Notes: generated from the letters alone by a model not told the origin. 64,000 bases of DNA from Klebsiella quasivariicola (GCF_002269255.1 NZ_CP022823.1:4650001-4714000), one strand, 5' to 3'; positions 50,643 to 60,280 are shown, counted from the first letter of the stretch. Numbers and translations: made by a program.

Positions 50643-51557
50643 TCACGGCGCCAGGGCAATCACCTCCGCTGCCCAGCGCTGAAACCCTTCTACGTCGATA
50701 TCGAGCGCCACCAGGGCGTTCGCCGGCTGGCCCAGTCGCCCTTCGATATCCACCACCGTGGTGCCAGCGGTCCAGGTCCCCTGCGTCTCCACCGCCACAA
50801 AGCACGGCTGGAGAATGAACAGTTCCGGGCGGGCCAGCCACGCAATAGCGCAGAGATCGTGCATTCTTAAACCACTGCTCATGCTGCCGCTGCGATAGTG
50901 GCTAAACAGGGCATGAAGCATTTTACCGGTCTGGTTCAGCGTCGGCAGGGTCGCCAGATAATCTGCCGTCAGCAGCGCCCGGTTGGTGACGTCCAGCCCG
51001 CACATCACAATCTCCAGTCCACTGTGGAACACTTTTGCGGCGGCTTCCGGATCGATAGCAATATTGAATTCCGCATTTGGCGTGAAGTTGCCGCGCCCCG
51101 CCGAGCCGCCCATAATCACCAGTCGGCGAATGTTGAACACACATTCCGGATACTGGGTCAGCAGCAGCGCAATATTGGTCAGCGGACCAATCGCCACCAG
51201 GGTGATCGGCTCGGCAGCGTGCATGAGCGCATCGCGGATCGCCTGGAAGGCCGGCTTCGCCAGCGGTTGACGTTGATGCTCAACAAAGTCATACCCTTCC
51301 ATGCCAGATTCGCCATGCACCGAGGCGGCGTCGCGCAACGGACGCACCAGCGGCATTGAAGCGCCCTGCGCCAGCGGCACATCGGCATTCCAGAAGTGCA
51401 GCAGCTGCAGCGCGTTACGGGTCGTCTTCTCCACCGAGACATTGCCCGCCACGGTGGTCATCAGCTGCAGATCCAGCTCAGGCGCGAAGAGCGCCGTGGC
51501 AATGGCGGCAGCATCGTCGATGCCCGGATCGGTATCAAGAATGATCGGTAAGCGCAT
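50643..51557 (-). CDS. rihC: Ribonucleoside hydrolase RihC
   Basis: RihC hydrolyses purine and pyrimidine ribonucleosides to base and ribose. The 304-residue product has the Ca2+-binding DTDPGIDDA at about 8-16, the conserved GGSAGRGNFTPNAEFN segment and the distal active-site region near SSGLRMHDLCA. It is separated from ispH by an intrinsic terminator. In E. coli rihC adjoins dapB; here the citrate island and three other genes intervene. Confidence 0.95.
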   Translation of the reverse strand: MRLPIILDTDPGIDDAAAIATALFAPELDLQLMTTVAGNVSVEKTTRNALQLLHFWNADVPLAQGASMPLVRPLRDAASVHGESGMEGYDFVEHQRQPLAKPAFQAIRDALMHAAEPITLVAIGPLTNIALLLTQYPECVFNIRRLVIMGGSAGRGNFTPNAEFNIAIDPEAAAKVFHSGLEIVMCGLDVTNRALLTADYLATLPTLNQTGKMLHALFSHYRSGSMSSGLRMHDLCAIAWLARPELFILQPCFVAVETQGTWTAGTTVVDIEGRLGQPANALVALDIDVEGFQRWAAEVIALAP

Positions 51558-51568
51558 GGTTTCTCCCT

Positions 51569-51598
51569 AAAAAAAATGCCAGACGTTAAGTCTGGCAT
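51569..51598 (-). terminator. ispH operon terminator
   Basis: Minus strand ATGCCAGA (51598-51591) pairs with TCTGGCAT (51583-51576), followed by a T-run, giving an intrinsic terminator between ispH and rihC. Confidence 0.85.
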
Positions 51599-51624
51599 CT
51601 TCTCATATTGCAGGCGGAAAGAAC

Positions 51625-52575
51625 TTACTCTACTTCACGGACATCCACACGCAGCTCCTTCGGCACTTCAAAGACGATATTCTCTTCCCGGCCTTCCAGC
51701 GGCACGGCTTCGCCGCCGCCCAGCTCCTGCAGACGGGTAATAACATTCTGTACCAGAATGTCCGGTGCCGAAGCCCCCGCCGTCACGCCGACGCAGGCCG
51801 CATTCTTGACCCATGCTTCCTGAATATCAGAGGCATCGTCAATCAGGTAAGCCGCCTTACCCATCCGCTGCGCCAGCTCGGCGAGGCGGTTAGAGTTGGA
51901 GGAGTTTTTCGACCCGACCACCAGCACCACGTCAGCCTGCTCCGCCAGCGCGCGCACGGCTTCCTGGCGGTTGGTAGTGGCATAGCAAATGTCATCTTTA
52001 CGTGGACCAACGATTTTCGGGAAACGCGCACGCAGGGCGTCAATAACGTCGGACGTATCGTCGACGGAGAGCGTGGTCTGGGTCATAAAGGACAGCCGGG
52101 CGTCATTTTTCACGTCCAGCTTCAGCACGTCTTCCGGCGACTCGACCAGGTACATGCCCCCTTCCGGGTTGTTGTACTGCCCCATGGTGCCTTCGACTTC
52201 CGGGTGGCCGGCGTGGCCAATCAGAATCGACTCTTCGCCACGACGGCTCGCGCGGGCAACTTCCATATGTACTTTCGTCACCAGCGGACAGGTGGCGTCG
52301 AACACCGTCAAATCGCGGCTCTTCGCTTCATTACGTACCGCCTGCGACACGCCGTGGGCGGAGAAAATCAGGATCGCGCCGTCCGGGACTTCGCTGATCT
52401 GTTCGATAAAAATAGCGCCACGCTTGCGCAGGCTATCCACCACATAGCGGTTGTGCACCACTTCATGACGAACATAGATCGGCGCGCCATACAGCGTCAG
52501 CGCGTTTTCTACAATGCTGATAGCGCGGTCAACGCCAGCGCAAAAGCCGCGCGGGTTAGCCAACAGGATCTGCAT
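51625..52575 (-). CDS. ispH: 4-hydroxy-3-methylbut-2-enyl diphosphate reductase IspH
   Basis: IspH is the iron-sulfur enzyme of the last MEP-pathway step, producing IPP and DMAPP. The 316-residue product has the three cluster cysteines: Cys12 (PRGFCAG), one in DATCPLVTKVH near 96, and one in ICYATTNRQ near 197. The ATG at 52575 is the conserved start; the longer frame enters fkpB. It follows fkpB by one base. Confidence 0.97.
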   Translation of the reverse strand: MQILLANPRGFCAGVDRAISIVENALTLYGAPIYVRHEVVHNRYVVDSLRKRGAIFIEQISEVPDGAILIFSAHGVSQAVRNEAKSRDLTVFDATCPLVTKVHMEVARASRRGEESILIGHAGHPEVEGTMGQYNNPEGGMYLVESPEDVLKLDVKNDARLSFMTQTTLSVDDTSDVIDALRARFPKIVGPRKDDICYATTNRQEAVRALAEQADVVLVVGSKNSSNSNRLAELAQRMGKAAYLIDDASDIQEAWVKNAACVGVTAGASAPDILVQNVITRLQELGGGEAVPLEGREENIVFEVPKELRVDVREVE

Positions 52576-52576
52576 G

Positions 52577-53026
52577 TTACTCCTCCAGCGCCGGATCGAT
52601 CTCCAGCACTTCAATATCAAAATGAACGGTGCGCCCGGCCAGCGGATGGTTAAAGTCAACGGTGATAGAGTCACCGTTCACTTCGCGGATCACGCCAGGC
52701 ATTTCGCTGCCATCCATTGCAGTAAAGAGCATAATCGCGCCGATTTCCGGCTCGCCAGCGTCAATAAACTCACGGCGAGAGAAATACTGAATCAGGTCCG
52801 GGCTGGGTACGCCAAAGGCGGCGTCAGGCTCCAGCGAAAAGGCCTTTTTCTCCCCCTCTTTCAGACCGAGAAGCTGTTGTTCCAGCCCTTCAGACAAGGA
52901 GGTGTCGCCGAGGCGAAACAGCGCCGGTTTACCGTTATTGCGGGTAGATTCAGCCGTGGAGCCATCATCCAGCTTCAGGGTGAAGTGAACGAGGACCGCG
53001 CTGTTGCTCTGTACGGATTTAGACAT
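52577..53026 (-). CDS. fkpB: FKBP-type peptidyl-prolyl isomerase FkpB (SlpA)
   Basis: A 149-residue SlyD-like prolyl isomerase/chaperone: FKBP domain with a flap domain inserted at about 70-120, beginning with VLVHFTLKLDDGST. Fourth gene of the ribF-ileS-lspA-fkpB-ispH run. Unlike its tight spacing with ispH, it is separated from lspA by a 117-bp gap containing two REP units. Confidence 0.95.
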   Translation of the reverse strand: MSKSVQSNSAVLVHFTLKLDDGSTAESTRNNGKPALFRLGDTSLSEGLEQQLLGLKEGEKKAFSLEPDAAFGVPSPDLIQYFSRREFIDAGEPEIGAIMLFTAMDGSEMPGVIREVNGDSITVDFNHPLAGRTVHFDIEVLEIDPALEE

Positions 53027-53057
53027 GCAAATTGCTCGCTTGTTTTAGGCCACCTGG

Positions 53058-53136
53058 TGCCCGGAGGCGCTACGCTTACCGGGCCTAAGGGAGGCCACTA
53101 ATTCTGTAGGCCGGGTAAGCGTAGCGCCACCCGGCA
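53058..53136. repeat. Two inverted REP units between lspA and fkpB
   Basis: TGCCCGGAGGCGCTACGC..GGGCCTA at 53058-53087 and TAGGCCGGGTAAGCG..CACCCGGCA at 53107-53136 are REP palindromes in opposite orientation, that is, a BIME. It sits inside an operon rather than at its end, so it could uncouple lspA expression from fkpB-ispH. Confidence 0.8.
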
Positions 53137-53143
53137 TTGAGAT

Positions 53144-53644
53144 TTACGCCTGCGCTTTCGCGGTCGGTTTCGGCAAGAAACCTTCCAGCACAATTAGCGC
53201 TGCGCCGATGCAGATCGCGCTATCGGCGAGGTTGAAGGTAGCAAAATGCCAGTCGCCGACGTAGAAGTCGATCATATCGACCACAAAGCCGTGCCACAGG
53301 CGATCGAACAAGTTGCCCAGCGCGCCGCCGATAATCAGGGCATAGGCAATGTTGTTCAGCTTTTGCGTCGCCTTCGAACGGTACATCAGCACCGCCAGTA
53401 CCACACAAATGCCGATCGCGATCCCGGAAAAGAACCAGCGCTGCCAGCCGCCGCTGTCGGCGAGGAAACTAAACGCCGCGCCATAGTTGCGGGCATAATG
53501 CAGATTAAGCGACGGGAACAGCGGAACCGTCTCCCCCAGAGCGAAGTTCTGGAGGATCAGGAATTTGCTACCCAGATCGATAATCAGCACGGCTACGACC
53601 ACCCACAGCCAGCGTAGCCCCGTTGAACAGATCGATTTACTCAT
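53144..53644 (-). CDS. lspA: Prolipoprotein signal peptidase LspA
   Basis: LspA cleaves the signal peptide of prolipoproteins after lipidation; it is the target of globomycin. The 166-residue product has four membrane segments, and the two catalytic aspartates lie in VVDMIDFY (near 124) and FNLADSAI (near 143). Its start overlaps the ileS stop codon by one base. The 30-kb distant lipoprotein gene in this window is an example of a substrate. Confidence 0.96.
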   Translation of the reverse strand: MSKSICSTGLRWLWVVVAVLIIDLGSKFLILQNFALGETVPLFPSLNLHYARNYGAAFSFLADSGGWQRWFFSGIAIGICVVLAVLMYRSKATQKLNNIAYALIIGGALGNLFDRLWHGFVVDMIDFYVGDWHFATFNLADSAICIGAALIVLEGFLPKPTAKAQA

Positions 53645-56460
53645 CAGGCGAATTTACGTTGCTCGCCGTTACCGGCGACGTTGCTCACACAGCGACCGCA
53701 GATTTCTGCGTGTTCCGCTACCTTGCCGACGTCACTGGTGTAATGCCAGCAGCGTGGGCACTTCTCGCCCTCGGCTTTGCTCAGGACCACTTTCAGCCCT
53801 TTCAGCAGATCGCTCTGCCAGGCATCAGCCGGCGCCTGCGCATAATCGGCAACGTTGGCGCCGGAGGTCAACAGGACAAATCGTAATTCATCGCCCAGCG
53901 CGTTGAGCTTGGCCGCCAGGTCGGCATCGGCATACAGCGTGACCGCTGCTTCCAGAGAGCCACCGACTTTCTTATCCGCACGCGCTTGCTCGATCACCTT
54001 GTTGACTTCGCCGCGCACCTTGAGCAATTCATCCCAGAAACCGTCGTTCATCGCTTCGTCGTCGGCCAGGCCAAACAGACCTTCATACCACTCGCCGGTG
54101 AAGACGTATTTCTCACGCTCGCCCGGCAGGTAGCCCCAGATTTCGTCCGCGGTGAAGGACATGATCGGCGCCATCCAGCGCACCAGCGCTTCCACAATGT
54201 GGAACAGCGCGGTCTGGCAGCTGCGACGCGCCACGCTGTCCGCTTTCGCGGTGTACTGACGGTCTTTGATGATGTCGAGGTAGAACGAGCCCATCTCGAT
54301 GGAGCAGAAGCGCATCAGGCGCTGCACCACTTCGTGGAAGTCGTAGGATTCGTAGGCTTTCAGGATATCTTCCTGAGCCGCCTGCGCACAGCCAACTGCC
54401 CAGCGATCCAGAACGACCATCTCTTCCGGTTTAACCATGTCTTTTGCCGGATCGAAACCGTTCAGGTTCGCCAGCAGGAAGCGCGCGGTGTTGCGGATAC
54501 GACGATAGCTGTCGGCGGCGCGTTTGAGGATCTCATCGGAGACCGCCATTTCGCCAGTGTAGTCGGTGGAAGCCACCCACAGGCGCAGGATATCGGCGCC
54601 CAGCTTGTTCATCACGTCCTGCGGGCTAACGGTGTTACCGATAGACTTGGACATTTTGCGGCCCTGGCCATCGACGGTGAAGCCGTGGGTCAGTACCTGA
54701 CGATATGGCGCCTTGCCTTTCATCGCCGTGGAGATCATCAGCGAGGACATGAACCAGCCGCGATGCTGGTCAGAGCCTTCCAGATACATGTCCGCGGCGT
54801 GACCGGCGAATTCCGGACGCACATCAACCACCGAAGAGTGGGTAGACCCGGAGTCAAACCACACGTCGAGGGTATCCGGCACTTTTTCGTAGCTGTCGGC
54901 GTCATCGCCCAGGATGTCGCGGGAATCGAGATCCCACCACGCCTGGATGCCGTCAACTTCAACGCGTTTCGCCACTTCTTCCATCAGTTCGAGGGTACGC
55001 GGGTGCAGCTCGTGAGTTTCTTTATGCACGAACAGCGACATCGGCACGCCCCAGGTACGCTGACGGGAGATACACCAGTCAGGACGGTTGGCCACCATCG
55101 ATTCGATACGCGCCTGGCCCCAGTCCGGGATCCACTGCACGCCTTTGATCTCTTTCAGCGACTGCGCGCGCAGGCCTTTCTGATCCATGCTGACGAACCA
55201 CTGCGGAGTAGCGCGGAAGATGATCGGCGATTTGTGGCGCCAGCAGCACGGATAGCTGTGCTGCATTTTTTCCACGTGCAGCAGCGCGCCGCTGTCACGC
55301 AGCATCTCAACGATGATGTCGTTGGCTTTAAAGACGTTGATACCATCCAGAGACGGATAGGTCCCCGGCAGGTAAGCCCCGTCCGGGCCAACCGGGTTGG
55401 CGATTTCCAGACCGTATTTCTGGCTGATCGTGTAGTCGTCCGGACCGTGGCCGCCGGCGGTATGCACCGCACCGGTACCGGCATCCAGCGTCACGTGGTC
55501 GCCGAGGATCGCCGGCACGTCGAAATCGAGGAACGGGTGCTTGAAGCGCATCAGTTCAAGCTCGGAACCTTGTACCGCCGCCAGGATAGTGTAATCCGTT
55601 GCGCCAACGCGCTTCATCACGCTCTCAACCAGGTCTTTCGCCAGGATCAGCGCCTGGCCGTCAACCTGTACCAGCGCATAGTCAAACTCTGGCGACAGGG
55701 AGATAGCGCGGTTAGCCGGAAGCGTCCACGGGGTGGTGGTCCAGATAACCAGCGACACCGGGCCATTGACGTCGGCAACGCCGAATTTCGCCAGCACCGC
55801 GGCTTTGTCCACTGCGTGGAACGCCACATCGATAGACGGAGAGGTCTTGTCGTAATACTCCACTTCCGCTTCCGCCAGCGCGGAACGGCAGTCTACGCAC
55901 CAGTGCACCGGCTTAGCGCCTTTATGCAGATGGCCGTTACCGATGATTTTTCCCAGCGCGCGAATGATGTTGGCTTCGGTTTTGAAGTCCATGGTCAGAT
56001 ACGGATGCGACCAGTCGCCCAGCACGCCGAGACGGATAAAGTCTTTACGCTGACCGTCGATCTGCAGGGCGGCATATTCGCGGCACTTGGCGCGGAATTC
56101 GGCAGCGGTAAACTTCTCACCCGGCTTGCCGTATTCCTGCTCCACTTTCAGCTCGATCGGCAGACCGTGGCAGTCCCAGCCCGGAACGTAAGGCGAGTCA
56201 TAGCCCGTCAGTCCTTTGGACTTAACGATAATGTCTTTCAGAATCTTGTTAACCGAGTGACCAATATGAATGCTGCCATTCGCATAAGGAGGGCCATCAT
56301 GCAGAATGAAGGTTTTTTTGCCCTTTTTGGCTGCACGAATGATGCCGTACAGGTCATCATCGGTCCAACGCGCCAGCATTCCCGGTTCGCGTTTGGCGAG
56401 GTCGCCACGCATAGGGAACCCTGTTTCCGGCAAATTCAGGGTCGATTTATAGTCACTCAT
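53644..56460 (-). CDS. ileS: Isoleucyl-tRNA synthetase
   Basis: IleS charges tRNA-Ile. The 938-residue class I synthetase has the HIGH motif (GSIHIGHSVNK, near 64), an editing CP1 domain (about 180-390), the KMSKS motif (GRKMSKSIGN, near 602), an anticodon-binding domain and a C-terminal zinc site (CPRCWHYT and CGRCVSNV). The ATG at 56460 gives the conserved MSDYKSTLNLP start; the frame open to 56496 enters ribF. It lies 43 bp after ribF. Confidence 0.98.
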   Translation of the reverse strand: MSDYKSTLNLPETGFPMRGDLAKREPGMLARWTDDDLYGIIRAAKKGKKTFILHDGPPYANGSIHIGHSVNKILKDIIVKSKGLTGYDSPYVPGWDCHGLPIELKVEQEYGKPGEKFTAAEFRAKCREYAALQIDGQRKDFIRLGVLGDWSHPYLTMDFKTEANIIRALGKIIGNGHLHKGAKPVHWCVDCRSALAEAEVEYYDKTSPSIDVAFHAVDKAAVLAKFGVADVNGPVSLVIWTTTPWTLPANRAISLSPEFDYALVQVDGQALILAKDLVESVMKRVGATDYTILAAVQGSELELMRFKHPFLDFDVPAILGDHVTLDAGTGAVHTAGGHGPDDYTISQKYGLEIANPVGPDGAYLPGTYPSLDGINVFKANDIIVEMLRDSGALLHVEKMQHSYPCCWRHKSPIIFRATPQWFVSMDQKGLRAQSLKEIKGVQWIPDWGQARIESMVANRPDWCISRQRTWGVPMSLFVHKETHELHPRTLELMEEVAKRVEVDGIQAWWDLDSRDILGDDADSYEKVPDTLDVWFDSGSTHSSVVDVRPEFAGHAADMYLEGSDQHRGWFMSSLMISTAMKGKAPYRQVLTHGFTVDGQGRKMSKSIGNTVSPQDVMNKLGADILRLWVASTDYTGEMAVSDEILKRAADSYRRIRNTARFLLANLNGFDPAKDMVKPEEMVVLDRWAVGCAQAAQEDILKAYESYDFHEVVQRLMRFCSIEMGSFYLDIIKDRQYTAKADSVARRSCQTALFHIVEALVRWMAPIMSFTADEIWGYLPGEREKYVFTGEWYEGLFGLADDEAMNDGFWDELLKVRGEVNKVIEQARADKKVGGSLEAAVTLYADADLAAKLNALGDELRFVLLTSGANVADYAQAPADAWQSDLLKGLKVVLSKAEGEKCPRCWHYTSDVGKVAEHAEICGRCVSNVAGNGEQRKFA

Positions 56461-56503
56461 CAGATTCTCGGTTCCGTATTTCGGTTTGATAAACACCAGT
56501 GGC

Positions 56504-57442
56504 TCAGGCCTGGCTGGTCAGCCCAAATAATTCGCGGGCCGTTAACTCATCACGTGCGATTTGCGCCTTCAGCTCGTCCAGCGACGCAAACCGCTGCTCG
56601 TTACGTATTTTTTTACGCAGTACTACATTGATATGGCGACCGTAGAGGTCCATTACAACGTCCAACAGATGCACTTCGAGCTGCTGACGCACGCCCGCGA
56701 CCGTTGGACGGGTGCCAATATTGGCGACGCCCGCAATCGGTTTGTCGCCCAGCCCTGTCACTTCTACCGCATAGACCCCTTTAACCGGGGAAACCTGACG
56801 ACGCAGCGGTAAGTTCGCCGTCGGAAAACCTATGGTACGGCCCAGTTCATCGCCATGGACGACGCGTCCGGAGATGCTAAACGGGTGACCCAGCAGCGTC
56901 TCCGCCAGCTGGAGGTCGTCATCAGCCAGCGCCTGGCGCACCGCCGTGCTGCTGATCCGCACCCCGCCTTCACAGAAGGTCTGGGTGCTGGTGACGTCAA
57001 AACCGTATTCCGCCCCCGCCTTTTGTAATAACAAGAAATCCCCCTGGCGACCAGCGCCAAAGCGGAAATCGTCACCGACGGCAAGGAACTGCACGCCCAG
57101 GCGGCGCACCAGCAGTTCACTGATAAAATCCTGCGCGGTCAGCGCAGCGAATCGGCGGTCAAAACGAATGCACAGCACATAGTCGACTCCGCTCTCAGCC
57201 AGATAGTTCAGCTTTTCACGCAGGCGGGTCAGCCGCGCCGGGGCTTTATCGGCGGCAAATAGCTCAAGCGGCTGGGGTTCAAAAATCATCACCACGACCG
57301 GTAAACCGCGCTGGCGGCCCTCTTCGCGCAACCGCTGCAGCAGCGCCTGATGCCCACGATGCACGCCGTCGAAATTACCAATGGTCAGCACGCACCCGTG
57401 CGGGGCCTGACTGAGATTATGTATGCCGCGTATCAGCTTCAT
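56504..57442 (-). CDS. ribF: Bifunctional riboflavin kinase/FAD synthetase RibF
   Basis: RibF phosphorylates riboflavin to FMN and adenylylates FMN to FAD. The 312-residue product has an N-terminal nucleotidyltransferase domain (GNFDGVHRGHQ, about 22-32) and a C-terminal flavokinase domain (GRTIGFPTANL, about 200-210). The ATG at 57442 is conserved; upstream frame to 57487 is not supported. First gene of the leftward ribF-ileS-lspA-fkpB-ispH run, divergent from rpsT. Confidence 0.96.
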   Translation of the reverse strand: MKLIRGIHNLSQAPHGCVLTIGNFDGVHRGHQALLQRLREEGRQRGLPVVVMIFEPQPLELFAADKAPARLTRLREKLNYLAESGVDYVLCIRFDRRFAALTAQDFISELLVRRLGVQFLAVGDDFRFGAGRQGDFLLLQKAGAEYGFDVTSTQTFCEGGVRISSTAVRQALADDDLQLAETLLGHPFSISGRVVHGDELGRTIGFPTANLPLRRQVSPVKGVYAVEVTGLGDKPIAGVANIGTRPTVAGVRQQLEVHLLDVVMDLYGRHINVVLRKKIRNEQRFASLDELKAQIARDELTARELFGLTSQA

Positions 57443-57695
57443 GTCTGGCTCAAAACAGTGAAAATCGTCCGAGTATACCTTGTACAACTGTCAACGTTAA
57501 CCAGCGATTGCACCTCGGCAACGAAAGTTCTCAGGAATTCATTCACTCAGCGCGAGAAAGCGGGAAAACTGCCCGCGCCCGGCGATTTTTATGGTGGAAA
57601 GGCTGTATTCGCCTGCAACAAGCTGGTAGAATCTTGCGCCATCACTACGTAATGAAGCGCTGTGGTGTTAAACGGCGCTTATTTGCACAAATCCA

Positions 57696-57724
57696 TTGAC
57701 AAAAGAAGGCTAAACGGGCATATT
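57696..57724 (+). promoter_or_regulatory. rpsT promoter (proximal)
   Basis: TTGACA (57696-57701), a 17-bp spacer and CATATT (57719-57724) make a good sigma-70 promoter about 50 bp before the rpsT start. The remaining part of the 329-bp ribF-rpsT gap (57443-57695) has no gene and should contain the ribF promoter and a distal rpsT promoter, as in E. coli, which I cannot place confidently. Confidence 0.7.
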
Positions 57725-57771
57725 CCTCGGCCTTTGAATTGTCCATATAGAACACATTTGGGAGTTGGACC

Positions 57772-58035
57772 TTGGCTAATATCAAATCAGCTAAGAAGCG
57801 CGCCGTTCAGTCTGAAAAGGCTCGCAAGCACAACGCTAGCCGTCGCTCTATGATGCGTACTTTCATCAAGAAAGTATACGCAGCTATCGAAGCTGGCGAC
57901 AAAGCTGCTGCACAGAAAGCATTTAACGAAATGCAACCGATCGTGGACCGTCAGGCTGCTAAAGGTCTGATCCACAAAAACAAAGCTGCGCGTCATAAAG
58001 CAAACCTGACTGCACAGATCAACAAACTGGCTTAA
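57772..58035 (+). CDS. rpsT: 30S ribosomal protein S20
   Basis: S20 is a primary 16S rRNA-binding protein of the 30S subunit. The 87-residue, very basic product (MANIKSAKKR start) is standard. The initiation codon is TTG, as in E. coli rpsT, where the weak start contributes to autogenous control; GGGAG lies upstream. Monocistronic between its own promoter and terminator. Confidence 0.98.
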   Translation: MANIKSAKKRAVQSEKARKHNASRRSMMRTFIKKVYAAIEAGDKAAAQKAFNEMQPIVDRQAAKGLIHKNKAARHKANLTAQINKLA

Positions 58036-58064
58036 TCGCCTGCTTGCTGAACTTTGTTAAAGAA

Positions 58065-58086
58065 ACCCGCGAAAGCGGGTTTTTTT
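58065..58086 (+). terminator. rpsT terminator
   Basis: ACCCGC-GAAA-GCGGGT with a very stable GNRA-type loop, followed by TTTTTT, 29 bp after the rpsT stop. Confidence 0.92.
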
Positions 58087-58153
58087 ATGCCTGTTATCTT
58101 CCCTCAACAGCGTGGGCTGGCGCGACCCAAGCCACGCCAGCCCACACTGCACT

Positions 58154-59050
58154 CTATTCTGGTTCGGTAAAGAGCGACGAATAATCGCGATTACAGATAC
58201 GCTGGACCGCCGGGTGCTGAATCATCCGTTCAGCGAAAATGGCGTGATACTCCTCCATCACGCTATCCATGCGACCAATTTCGACAATCGATTCATCATA
58301 GTAGAAATCATGCGCATAGAGCGTCGGCGCGACAAATATCGCATTATGCGCGGCGCCGAAGGCTTTCATGAGCGCCGCATCGTCAAATTCGCCGAGGATC
58401 TCCACCTTCAGGCCCTGCACGTTAATCCAGTTCAGCAGTTTACGCCCCAGCATCGAACGCCGGCCGGGGATCAGCAGCCGCCGCTCTTCAAGACAGGCGG
58501 GGAACGGCTTTGTCGGCGCCGGGTTCATGCACCAGAAGCTGACGCTGCACTCGCCAATCTTCACCGAAAACAGCCCTTCCTGCTGTGTCGAGTCGATCGG
58601 GCAGTCAGAGATAATCATGTCGAGCTTATGCTGGCTCAGCTGCTCCAGCAGTAGCTCATGGGTGGATTCAAAACAGCGCAGATGGATCTGCTCGCTCTCA
58701 ACGACGGCGGCATCCAGCACGCCGCTCACCAGCCGTTTCGAGAGCGCATCGGCCACGCCGACGTCAAACAGCAGGTTCGACTCTTTGCGATAGTTGACGA
58801 TGTCGAGCATCTCCTGGCTGAGGGTAAACATCCGGTCGGCGTAGCGGAAGACCAGCTCCCCCAGCTCGCTCGGCTCAAGCCCCCTTCCCTTTCGCTTAAA
58901 TAATTTCCCCTGCAGGCGCTCCTCCAGGGCTTTGATCTGCCCGGTAATGGTCTGCGGCGTCAGAAACAGCGCCTCCGCCGCGCCCACGACGGACCCTTCT
59001 TTATACACGTGCCAGAAGTAGTACAGATGGTTGTAGTTGATATGTGACAT
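58154..59050 (-). CDS. nhaR: LysR-type activator of nhaA, NhaR
   Basis: NhaR is a Na+-responsive LysR regulator that activates nhaA. The 298-residue product has an N-terminal helix-turn-helix (about 6-65; GSVVGAAEALFLTPQTITGQ) and an effector domain from about 93. It lies 54 bp downstream of nhaA in the same direction, the usual operon order nhaA-nhaR, and converges on rpsT. In E. coli it also controls osmC and biofilm polysaccharide genes. Confidence 0.95.
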   Translation of the reverse strand: MSHINYNHLYYFWHVYKEGSVVGAAEALFLTPQTITGQIKALEERLQGKLFKRKGRGLEPSELGELVFRYADRMFTLSQEMLDIVNYRKESNLLFDVGVADALSKRLVSGVLDAAVVESEQIHLRCFESTHELLLEQLSQHKLDMIISDCPIDSTQQEGLFSVKIGECSVSFWCMNPAPTKPFPACLEERRLLIPGRRSMLGRKLLNWINVQGLKVEILGEFDDAALMKAFGAAHNAIFVAPTLYAHDFYYDESIVEIGRMDSVMEEYHAIFAERMIQHPAVQRICNRDYSSLFTEPE

Positions 59051-59104
59051 GCTTCTCTCCCTGATAATGTCCAGGAGGGCCTGGCAGGCCCTCCTGCAGA
59101 AAGG

Positions 59105-60280
59105 TTATACCGCGAGGCGAGTCTCCGTCACGCGCTGACGCAGTATGAGATAGCCGGTGACTGCCGATAACACTGAGCCAATTAAGATGCCCAGCTTAGC
59201 CCAGTTGATCAACGCAGGATCCACGTTGCCGAAGGCCAGAGTGGCAATGAAAATCGACATCGTAAAGCCAATCCCGCACAGGATACCCACCGCCATAATC
59301 TGCTTGCAGGTGGTCCCCGCAGGCAGCGAAGCCCACTTCAGCTTCAGCGCCAGCCAGCAGAACAGGCTAATCCCCAGCGGCTTACCGATAAACAAGCCAG
59401 CCATGATGCCCAGCGGCAGGAGCGACGTCAGCCCGGCAAGAGTGACCCCCTGCAGTGAGACCCCGGCGTTAGCGAAGGCAAACAGCGGCAGGATCATAAA
59501 CGCCACCCACGGGTGCAGGACATGCTCAAGCGCTTTAGCCGGTGACTTGCCATGCTTTTCCTCGAGCGGGATCATAAAGCCGACAATCACCCCGGCAAGG
59601 GTCGCGTGAACGCCAGACTTCAGCACCGCCGTCCACAGCACCGCGCCAACCAGAATATAGATCCCGGTACGCCGCACGCCGCTCAGATTCAGGGCCACCA
59701 GCACCGCAATCGCCGCAGCCGCCACGCCCAGCGAGAGCATGGACAGGTCGTGGGTATAAAACAGCGCGATAATCACGATAGCCCCGAGGTCGTCAATAAT
59801 CGCCAGCGCCATCAGGAAAATCTTCAGCGCCGTCGGCACGCGACTGCCTAACAGCGCCAGCACGCCGAGGGCAAAGGCAATATCCGTTGCCGCCGGTATC
59901 GCCCACCCTTCTCTGGCGATGGGATCCTGGGCGTTAAAGGCCAGATAGACCAGCGCCGGGACAATCATCCCGCCCAGTGCGGCGATTACCGGGAAGACCG
60001 CCTGACGACGACTGGCCAGAGAGCCCTGAATTAACTCGCGTTTGACCTCCAGGCCAATCAGCAAAAAGAACACCGCCATCAGGGCATCATTGATCCATAA
60101 CAGCATGTTCTTGTTGATCTCCAGCGCGCCCACACGCAGCTGTACTGGCGTCTCAAGGAAGGAGTGGTACAGACCGCTGGTCACACTGGTATTGGCCATC
60201 ACCATCGCCAGCGCGGCAGCGATGATTAAGACAATGCCGCCGGAAGCATCGCTACTAAAGAATCGTTGCAGATGTTTCAC
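59105..60280 (-). CDS. nhaA: Na+/H+ antiporter NhaA
   Basis: NhaA exports Na+ or Li+ for two protons at alkaline pH. The product has 12 membrane segments; the paired aspartates of the ion site are in LAIIDDLGAI (near 166) and the TDIAFALG assembly segment is present. I chose the GTG at 60280 (391 residues), which gives a start equivalent to E. coli KHLHRFFSSDASGG; an ATG at 60292 (395 residues) is possible but its AGG is immediately adjacent. Regulated by NhaR. Confidence 0.94.
   Translation of the reverse strand: MKHLQRFFSSDASGGIVLIIAAALAMVMANTSVTSGLYHSFLETPVQLRVGALEINKNMLLWINDALMAVFFLLIGLEVKRELIQGSLASRRQAVFPVIAALGGMIVPALVYLAFNAQDPIAREGWAIPAATDIAFALGVLALLGSRVPTALKIFLMALAIIDDLGAIVIIALFYTHDLSMLSLGVAAAAIAVLVALNLSGVRRTGIYILVGAVLWTAVLKSGVHATLAGVIVGFMIPLEEKHGKSPAKALEHVLHPWVAFMILPLFAFANAGVSLQGVTLAGLTSLLPLGIMAGLFIGKPLGISLFCWLALKLKWASLPAGTTCKQIMAVGILCGIGFTMSIFIATLAFGNVDPALINWAKLGILIGSVLSAVTGYLILRQRVTETRLAV

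Noticed and set aside
53986..56631. An 881-codon open frame antisense to ileS
   Set aside because: It is the reverse-strand shadow of a highly conserved synthetase; composition is Arg/His/Gln rich with no recognisable domain.
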